10,762 nucleotides of DNA from an uncultured Bacilli bacterium. GTDB taxonomy: Bacteria; Bacillota_I; Bacilli_A; RF39; UBA660. Positions 6,264 through 10,762 of the stretch are shown piece after piece. Within the stretch, counting starts at the first letter, position 1. Each line of letters starts with the position of its first letter. The stretch spans positions 1-10,762 of the forward strand of contig CANQDN010000039.1 in NCBI GenBank assembly GCA_947593275.1, given 5' to 3'. A program made the position numbers and the translations under genes. The notes beneath the pieces are model-generated. The model worked only from the letters and a program-made list of their open reading frames with translations. It was not told where the DNA came from and did not search any database.

Positions 6264-7367
6264 TTAACATAAATACCAAAGTTTTTGACCATCTTTATAG
6301 ACATCTTTAATAAATCCACAGCCTAAACATTCATCTTTATCATAAAATACACAGGCTTGTCCGGGAGTTACAGATTTGGCTTTAGATGGGTATTTTATTT
6401 TTATTTCACTTTCAGTAATACTTTCGATAATAATAGGTACTTCTTCTCCTCTATAGCGAAATTTAGCGGTTAAATTCTTTGGTAATTCACGCATAATATT
6501 GAGATTATCTAAAGTGCATGCATCACTATAAAGATATTCATCACTACCAATTTCGACATATAAAATGTTCTTTTCAACGTTTTTTCCACAGACATAGTGT
6601 CTTTCGGTATCACCACTTAATCCGACGTTTCTTCTTTGTCCAATAGTATAATTCATAAGTCCTGTATGCGTTCCAATAACTTCGCCAGTTGAAACATTGA
6701 TGATAGGTCCAGGGTTGGGCTTTAGATAATTTTTAATAAACTCTTGATAATGTCTTTCACCAATAAAGCAAATGCCGGTTGAATCTTTTTTAGTGGCAAC
6801 ATTTAAGTTATTTTCTAAGGCAATTTTCCTAACTTCTGGTTTAGTTAGATCTCCTAAGGGAAATAATACATCCTTTAATTGGTCTTTGGTGATATCCGCT
6901 AGGAAATAAGTTTGATCTTTATTTTGATCTTTTGCTTTATATAAAGTATTATCTTTTACTTTGGCATAGTGGCCGGTCGCTATTAAATCGGCACCTAGCC
7001 TTTTAGCTTCTTTCTTAAATAAATCAAATTTAATAAATTTATTACATAATAGATCAGGATTAGGAGTTCTCCCCTTCTTTAATTCTTCTAGAAAATAAGT
7101 AAAAACATAATCCCAATATTCTTTAATAAAATCAACACGATGAAGCTTAATTCCTAAAATTTCACAAGTTTTTAAGGCATCATTATAGTCCTGTTCTTGA
7201 GGACAGATATTTTCTTGAAAATTAGGATTTCCAAGGGTATCATTATTAAGCATGGAATCCCAATTGCGCATAAATAAGCCTTCAACATCATAGCCGGTTT
7301 TTTTTAATAAAAGAGCTGCGACTGCGGAATCTACTCCCCCACTTATACCAACAATAACTTTTTTCAT
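6264..7367 (-). CDS. mnmA: tRNA 2-thiouridine(34) synthase MnmA
   Basis: Adenylates and thiolates U34 of Lys, Glu and Gln tRNAs, taking sulfur from a cysteine desulfurase relay. From ATG 7367 it has 367 residues, the usual length. The N-terminal PP-loop ATPase motif is SGGVDS (9-14). The two catalytic cysteines are C108 (NPDLLCNK) and C200 (STGICFIG), matching the E. coli pair near 102 and 199. ATGHYAK (130-136) and the tRNA-binding TIGQRR region with GLSGDTERHYV follow, then a C-terminal beta-barrel. In-frame upstream starts exist at 7373 (ATG) and 7376 (GTG). 7367 gives the family-typical N-terminus MKKVIVGISGG, but no SD serves any of them. A strong promoter ends at 7383, so the mRNA should begin at about 7376, nearly leaderless. 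No obvious terminator follows; the HTH operon promoter begins just beyond its stop. Confidence 0.95.
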   Translation of the reverse strand: MKKVIVGISGGVDSAVAALLLKKTGYDVEGLFMRNWDSMLNNDTLGNPNFQENICPQEQDYNDALKTCEILGIKLHRVDFIKEYWDYVFTYFLEELKKGRTPNPDLLCNKFIKFDLFKKEAKRLGADLIATGHYAKVKDNTLYKAKDQNKDQTYFLADITKDQLKDVLFPLGDLTKPEVRKIALENNLNVATKKDSTGICFIGERHYQEFIKNYLKPNPGPIINVSTGEVIGTHTGLMNYTIGQRRNVGLSGDTERHYVCGKNVEKNILYVEIGSDEYLYSDACTLDNLNIMRELPKNLTAKFRYRGEEVPIIIESITESEIKIKYPSKAKSVTPGQACVFYDKDECLGCGFIKDVYKDGQKLWYLC

Positions 7368-7382
7368 AAACATCACAAGCCT

Positions 7383-7411
7383 ATTATAACATAGTTTTTA
7401 AAAGATGTAAA
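7383..7411 (-). promoter_or_regulatory. Strong extended -10 promoter of mnmA
   Basis: Minus strand: TTTACA (7406-7411), 17-base spacer, TATAAT (7383-7388) preceded by TGT (7389-7391), i.e. TGnTATAAT. The start is predicted around 7376, 3 to 9 bases before the candidate ATG codons. Confidence 0.85.
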
Positions 7412-7414
7412 AAA

Positions 7415-7987
7415 TTAATTAATTAAAAAAGCTAAATTTAAAAGAATTTTATGGGCAAAAAAATAAATAATTATATCATTTACTAAAATTATAATAAAAT
7501 AGATACTACAATTCTTTAAATAATCAAGGGTATTATCATTGTTTTTTTGATTAATAAATCTATTTATTTGTCTTTTACTTAAGTTTAAAAGATTCTTTAA
7601 GATAATAATAAGGATAAAGAGATATACTCCTTTTGTAATAATATTATAAATAATTCCAAAAAATAAGCCATTAAATTTAAAAACATTAAAAAAAATAAAT
7701 AAATTATAAAATATACAGGTTATTTCTAATATAATATAAAGAGGAATAATGATAAAGCCTAGACCAAAAAATGAACAGGTAAGAAGAATAGATAAGAAAA
7801 TAAAATGAATAAATATATAATTAATTGGGGTACTTAGAAATGAGGGGATATCTTTTATTTCTTCTATAATAAGGGTATTATCGATCTTTTTATATATTAT
7901 AAAACTAATAATTAATCCTAAACATAGTAAAATAGTTAAAAACTTCAAATATTTTTTATTTATTTTAATGGTTGTAGTAAAATTCAT
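7415..7987 (-). CDS. Multi-pass membrane protein, weakly SpoIIM-like
   Basis: A 190-residue, extremely hydrophobic protein (Ile, Leu and Phe dominate) with about five membrane segments: roughly 13-32, 55-72, 75-100, 107-134 and 157-178. A short N-terminal basic tail precedes the first segment. A charged loop at about 135-156 (SKRQINRFINQKNN) is probably cytoplasmic. Length, five-segment layout and the GFIIIPL / FNGLFFGII spacing recall stage II sporulation protein M (DUF95), but I see no diagnostic motif, so this is tentative. ATG 7987 is served by GGTGA (7992-7996) only 4 bases away, and a TATAAT lies at 8002-8007. It diverges from the 31-residue gene and lies immediately upstream of mnmA, whose -35 box starts next to this stop codon. 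Confidence 0.8.
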   Translation of the reverse strand: MNFTTTIKINKKYLKFLTILLCLGLIISFIIYKKIDNTLIIEEIKDIPSFLSTPINYIFIHFIFLSILLTCSFFGLGFIIIPLYIILEITCIFYNLFIFFNVFKFNGLFFGIIYNIITKGVYLFILIIILKNLLNLSKRQINRFINQKNNDNTLDYLKNCSIYFIIILVNDIIIYFFAHKILLNLAFLIN

Positions 7988-7989
7988 AT

Positions 7990-8059
7990 AATCACCATTA
8001 AATTATATTGAAAAATTAGTTAAAATATGATAAATTATAGAAGTAAAGAAATGGTGATT
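7990..8059. repeat. Divergent SD sites in a 10-bp inverted repeat
   Basis: AATCACCATT (7990-7999) and AATGGTGATT (8050-8059) are perfect complements. Each contains the GGTGAT SD of one of the two divergent genes, so part of the match follows from SD complementarity. Between them sit TATAAT (8002-8007, minus strand) and TTGAAA (8008-8013, plus strand), back to back. Confidence 0.5.
8008..8036 (+). promoter_or_regulatory. Possible promoter of the 31-residue gene
   Basis: TTGAAA (8008-8013) lies 17 bases before TAAATT (8031-8036), which matches four of six -10 positions. It is weak but correctly spaced, 27 bases before the ATG. Confidence 0.35.
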
Positions 8060-8063
8060 TAAT

Positions 8064-8159
8064 ATGAGTAAAAAAGCAAAAAAAATATTTGCCTGGGTTA
8101 TGTTAATTGCAATGGTTGGAAGTGTTGTTGCAACTATTGTATCATATGCTTTAGGTTAA
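8064..8159 (+). CDS. 31-residue single-span membrane peptide, DUF4044-like
   Basis: A short frame starting MSKKAKKIF, with one hydrophobic helix covering about residues 8-30. The helix contains WVMLIAM followed by small residues, then ends in YALG. The basic KKAKK head suggests a cytoplasmic N-terminus. The plan of a basic start, then W-x-M-L-I-A-M, then a small-residue helix, is that of DUF4044, tiny Firmicutes membrane peptides of unknown role; I assign this from memory of the family pattern. ATG 8064 has GGTGAT (8053-8058) at good spacing, and a hairpin terminator begins 10 bases after TAA. It diverges from the membrane protein at 7415-7987 and may share its regulation. Confidence 0.8.
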   Translation: MSKKAKKIFAWVMLIAMVGSVVATIVSYALG

Positions 8160-8169
8160 AAATAATTAT

Positions 8170-8263
8170 GTAGCTCTGAAAATAAATAAGTATTTGATTT
8201 TTTTTGAAACAGGGTTTTTTGTTTAACAGGAGTGTAGGTTTTTCAGAGCTACGCTTTTATTTT
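8170..8263 (+). terminator. Long-loop hairpin with 13-bp perfect stem, probable terminator
   Basis: GTAGCTCTGAAAA (8170-8182) and TTTTCAGAGCTAC (8240-8252) pair over 13 bases without a mismatch. GCTTTTATTTT follows (8253-8263), so it would end the 31-residue gene. The 57-base loop is unusually large for a terminator and contains a smaller AAACA/TGTTT stem (8207-8211 with 8220-8224). On the minus strand it could also stop murF transcripts, where the T-tail is poorer. Alternative readings are a structured small RNA or a miniature element; no target duplication was seen. Confidence 0.6.
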
Positions 8264-8317
8264 ACTTTTAAATTGGTAATTTGTAAAGAAATTTCGTTCG
8301 ACAAAATTCGACATGGC

Positions 8318-9670
8318 CTAGATACTATCTACAATTTCTTGGAAATTCATCCCATGACTAGCTTTAACTAGAATGATATCATCCTTTTGTTTTATTTTAT
8401 TTAGATAATCTATCGCGTCTTTATTATTATTAAAATGTTTACTATTTTCCTGGTTAAATCCTTCATTTTGAGCGGTAATATTTATGTTTTGGGCTAGATT
8501 GCCAACAGTAACTAAAATATCTATTTTATTGGGAATGATTAATTTTCCAATTTTTTCATGTATTTCATTCCCAAATTCTCCTAGTTCTAAGATATCACCT
8601 AAAACGGCAATTTTTCGGTTAGGATATTTTCCTAATACTTCTAAAGCATAATAAACAGAATCATAACTAGCATTATAAGTATCATTGATAACTATGTAAT
8701 CATCTTTTTTAATTAGTTCCATTCTCCCCTTTTCTTTAGTTATGTTTTTTAAGGCTTTTAAAATATCTTCATGGTTAATATGATATAAATCTCCCACTAG
8801 GAAAGCAACAACGGCATTATAAATAAAATGTTTACCTAAGACATTTAAAGTAACATCTTCCCCTTTTAATTTAAAATGACTACCATTTTTATCATAACTT
8901 AAATTTGATGCTTGATAAAGACTTTTATTATCAATACTATAAGTAATTAAGTTATATTGCTCTTTATTTATAGTATACCAATTATTTAACATATCATTAT
9001 CGATATTAATAATTAAAGGTCCATTTAAGCCTTCTATAATCTCTAATTTAGCTTTTAAGATATTTTCTCTACTACCTAAATTGCCAATGTGGGCAGTTCC
9101 AATATTCGTTATGACTGCAAGATCTGGTTTAGCAATATTTGTAAGTTCACTTATTTCACCAAATTTACTCATACCCATCTCTAAAACGACAATTTCTTCA
9201 TCAGTTAAACTTAATAAAGTTAAAGAAAGGCCTATATTAGTATTTAAATTACCTTTAGTTTTTAAGACTTTATATTTGCAGGCTAAAACATCGGCGATAA
9301 CATTTTTAGTACTAGTTTTTCCGACACTTCCTGTAACGGCGATTACTTTAACTTTTAGAGATTCTCTTTTTTTTCTTGCTATTGCGCCTAAAAAAGTAAT
9401 TGTATCATCGACCATTATGATATTTGCAGAAGGATATTTTTTTAATACTTCTTCGTCAATCTTTATATTACTTAAAATACAGGTTTTAGCGCCCTTTTTT
9501 AAAGCTTCTTCATAAAATGTATTACCATCAAAGGATTCGCCTTTAATACCTACATAAGTTGCATCTTTTTCTAATGTTCTTGTATCAATAGAAAAATTAT
9601 TTAATAGAGTACTTTTTTCTCCTTGAATTAATCTTGCTTCATTTATATTTAAAATATCTTTTATTTGCAT
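8318..9670 (-). CDS. murF: MurF, UDP-MurNAc-tripeptide:D-Ala-D-Ala ligase
   Basis: Cytoplasmic Mur ligase that adds D-Ala-D-Ala to the UDP-MurNAc-tripeptide, the last soluble step of peptidoglycan precursor synthesis. It has 450 residues, the normal length. The N-terminal MurF domain binds the uridine moiety (SIDTRTLEK 27-35, then GESFDG 44-49). The central ATPase has the P-loop TGSVGKTST (113-121), GNLNTNIG (140-147), the Mg-binding LEMGM with E164, TAHIGNLGS (192-200) and K208 as the likely carbamylated lysine. The C-terminal ligase domain has NDTYNAS and VLGDILELG. The strong SD AGGAGGGG (9676-9683) lies 5 bases before ATG 9670, behind an extended -10 promoter. It stands alone, outside any mur cluster visible here. 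Stop TAG. Confidence 0.96.
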   Translation of the reverse strand: MQIKDILNINEARLIQGEKSTLLNNFSIDTRTLEKDATYVGIKGESFDGNTFYEEALKKGAKTCILSNIKIDEEVLKKYPSANIIMVDDTITFLGAIARKKRESLKVKVIAVTGSVGKTSTKNVIADVLACKYKVLKTKGNLNTNIGLSLTLLSLTDEEIVVLEMGMSKFGEISELTNIAKPDLAVITNIGTAHIGNLGSRENILKAKLEIIEGLNGPLIINIDNDMLNNWYTINKEQYNLITYSIDNKSLYQASNLSYDKNGSHFKLKGEDVTLNVLGKHFIYNAVVAFLVGDLYHINHEDILKALKNITKEKGRMELIKKDDYIVINDTYNASYDSVYYALEVLGKYPNRKIAVLGDILELGEFGNEIHEKIGKLIIPNKIDILVTVGNLAQNINITAQNEGFNQENSKHFNNNKDAIDYLNKIKQKDDIILVKASHGMNFQEIVDSI

Positions 9671-9688
9671 AAATTCCCCTCCTACCTA

Positions 9689-9697
9689 ATTATATCA
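9689..9697 (-). promoter_or_regulatory. Extended -10 promoter of murF
   Basis: On the minus strand TGATATAAT (9689-9697) is a TGnTATAAT extended -10. The -35 is poor (TTAAAC at a 15-base spacing). The predicted start near 9682 falls at the edge of the SD, giving a leader of only about 12 bases. Confidence 0.6.
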
Positions 9698-9736
9698 TTA
9701 TTTATTTAAGTTTAATATTAATTTTAAAAAGTTTTT

Positions 9737-9759
9737 AAAAAAGAGGTCTTAACCCCTTT
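9737..9759 (-). terminator. Terminator of the lon operon
   Basis: Minus strand: AGGGGT (9752-9757), a 4-base loop TAAG and ACCTCT (9742-9747), one G-T pair, with A-T pairs extending the stem, then six T (plus-strand A-run 9737-9742). The loop holds the TAA stop codon (9749-9751) of the preceding gene. Confidence 0.75.
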
Positions 9760-10477
9760 TATTTTTAATTCTTTCTAAAACTAATGCAGCTTTATCAGCT
9801 TTTTCTAAAGTTTCTTCGTATGATCCTTTAACTAAACCAGTCTCAAATAAACCCATGATATCACTTAATTTAATACTTTTTAAATATTCAATATCAAATA
9901 AGTTCAATTGTTCTTCAAGGTTTTCTTTTTCACCGATTAAATCATATTTTCCCAGTAGTAATAGTTGTAAAAGATATAATTCTTCTGGTAAATTAATTAG
10001 ATTTCGGATTTCCCATTCTCTTCCACTTCCATAGTCTTCTTTATTAGTATTATTTGTTCTTAAAAGATGAAAATCATCGCCATGGCCATTTAAGACTTTT
10101 ACAATAGGAGATGCATCATATTCACCATTTATATATCTATCTAAAAGATATTTATCTTCAAAAATACCATTAGTTTTTTCGTAATAGTTTAATATTTCCT
10201 GTATACTTTTAGTATAAGGTTCACTTTTAAGATAAGAAAATTTTCTATTTTTATTAGTATCGGGAAGTTTGATATTAAAGTCTATTTTATTTAAATCTAT
10301 GGTAGATGAAGATAGAAACTTCATAATAGAATCGGGAGTATTAGCCCAAAGATAATAGATTAAATATCCTTTATTTCTATTTTCTAAAACGTCTTTTTTA
10401 TATCTTTTTAATTTTTCTTGTTCTACTTTTAAGTGGTATATATCTAATTTTCTTTTTTTAATTTCATAAATTAACAT
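9749..10477 (-). CDS. Unrecognised 242-residue protein coupled to lon
   Basis: I do not recognise this protein. It is soluble, with no membrane segment. It opens with a highly charged, probably helical stretch (about 5-36, rich in Lys and Glu) that could form a coiled coil. The middle is mixed (YLIYYLWANTPDS 38-50, then SYLKSEPYTKS), the stretch around residues 160-190 is Leu-rich (PEELYLLQLLLLGKYDL), and the C-terminus is helical and charged. No catalytic motif is visible. ATG 10477 overlaps the lon stop by 7 bases (ATGTTAA), and the SD GAGGTGA (10482-10488) lies inside lon, so translation is coupled. It is the last gene before the terminator. Coupling to lon suggests a protease adaptor, substrate or quality-control partner, but that is guilt by association only. 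Confidence 0.8.
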   Translation of the reverse strand: MLIYEIKKRKLDIYHLKVEQEKLKRYKKDVLENRNKGYLIYYLWANTPDSIMKFLSSSTIDLNKIDFNIKLPDTNKNRKFSYLKSEPYTKSIQEILNYYEKTNGIFEDKYLLDRYINGEYDASPIVKVLNGHGDDFHLLRTNNTNKEDYGSGREWEIRNLINLPEELYLLQLLLLGKYDLIGEKENLEEQLNLFDIEYLKSIKLSDIMGLFETGLVKGSYEETLEKADKAALVLERIKNKRG

Positions 10478-10762
10478 TCTTTCACCTCATTTTTAAATAA
10501 TTCTTCATATATTTCATCATAATTTTTAACTAATACAATTTGCATTTCTTCTTTTATTTTATCCGGGATTTCTTCTAAGTCTAATTCATTACTATATGGA
10601 ATAAAAACTTTTTTAATATTATCATTGAATGCGCCGATAAGCTTATTTTTAATACCTCCAACTTTTAATATATCTCCATTTAAAGAAATCTCACCTGTAA
10701 AGGCAATATCATTGCTAACTGCTTTATTTAAAAGCAAACTTAATAAACTAGTGGTTATAGCA
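10471..10762 (-). CDS. lon: Lon protease, C-terminal part (5' end outside window)
   Basis: The frame is open to the window edge, so the gene continues beyond 10762; the TTG at 10737 is an internal Leu codon, not a start. The visible 96 residues are the end of the Lon Ser-Lys proteolytic domain. AITTSLLSLLLNKAVSND is the helix following the catalytic serine, which must lie just outside. TGEISLNGDILKVGG is the conserved strand pair. GGIKNKLIGA holds the catalytic lysine (first Lys by analogy with E. coli K722). NIKKVFIPYSNELDLEEIP and the closing VKNYDEIYEELF match the family's end. The tail EVKEC is short, as usual. Lon is the ATP-dependent cytosolic AAA+ protease. LonA is assumed, because the ATPase part is not visible. 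It overlaps the next gene by 7 bases. Confidence 0.92.
   Translation of the reverse strand, partial: AITTSLLSLLLNKAVSNDIAFTGEISLNGDILKVGGIKNKLIGAFNDNIKKVFIPYSNELDLEEIPDKIKEEMQIVLVKNYDEIYEELFKNEVKEC

Noticed and set aside
8240..8252. TTTTCAGAGCTAC resembles the start of type II CRISPR repeats / tracrRNA anti-repeat
   Set aside because: There is only one inverted pair, no direct-repeat array, no spacers and no cas gene in the window. The stem plus T-tail is explained by a terminator.
8297..8313. Direct repeat TTCGACA twice, 10 bases apart, after murF
   Set aside because: It is short and lies downstream of a convergent gene pair. No known operator consensus fits well, and LexA-type symmetry is absent.
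9081..9515. 144-codon plus-strand frame inside murF
   Set aside because: It is antisense to the conserved murF ATPase region and has no recognisable features. It is a shadow.
10735..10737. TTG as start of the lon fragment, implying a short separate Lon-like protein
   Set aside because: The frame stays open to the window edge and continues into typical Lon sequence (AITTSLLS), so the gene is simply cut by the window.

Overview
This window is very AT-rich chromosomal DNA from a low-GC Firmicutes/Bacilli-type bacterium. Arginine is mostly AGA, there are long A/T runs, sigma-A-like TATAAT boxes are frequent, and Shine-Dalgarno (SD) sites are of the GGAGG/GGTGAT type. Two HrcA/CIRCE-type operators precede htpG. 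A complete murF argues that the cell makes peptidoglycan, so it is not a wall-less mollicute. All Trp codons in the recognised genes read as TGG, and no recognised gene ends in TGA. My guess is an uncultured gut-type Bacilli lineage (RF39/Erysipelotrichales-like); that is inference, not proof.

Left part, mostly plus strand. A XerD-type tyrosine recombinase (142-1041) ends at a hairpin terminator shared with a convergent 49-residue gene on the minus strand (1086-1235). That small gene encodes an Arg/Ser/Asn repeat protein. It diverges from htpG (1408-3270), whose promoter carries two CIRCE-like inverted repeats. A ZIP-family metal transporter follows (3339-4091). Next comes a 470-base gene-free stretch between convergent genes. 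It holds a three-part set of mutually exclusive inverted repeats and a GC island of alternating purine-pyrimidine sequence.

Middle part, mostly minus strand. An XRE-type helix-turn-helix protein (5395-6171) and a membrane-anchored protein with eight extracytoplasmic cysteines (4562-5383) form a two-gene operon. Its strong promoter has a palindrome over the -35 box. Upstream lies mnmA (6264-7367), the tRNA 2-thiouridylase, with a near-consensus extended -10 promoter that predicts an almost leaderless mRNA. A five-segment membrane protein that faintly resembles SpoIIM (7415-7987) diverges from a 31-residue membrane peptide of the DUF4044 type (8064-8159). The latter is followed by a 13-bp perfect-stem hairpin.

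Right part, minus strand. The 3' end of lon (cut by the window edge) is translationally coupled to an unrecognised 242-residue protein. A terminator and then the promoter of murF follow.

The window looks like compact core-genome DNA: protein quality control (HtpG, Lon), cell-wall synthesis (MurF), tRNA modification (MnmA), chromosome-dimer resolution (Xer) and metal uptake (ZIP). I see no phage, transposon, CRISPR or toxin-antitoxin module. The points worth a second look are the repeat-rich 49-residue gene, the double CIRCE on htpG, the very short predicted leaders, and the unexplained 470-base and 8170-8252 structures. I do not see a clear new multi-gene system.
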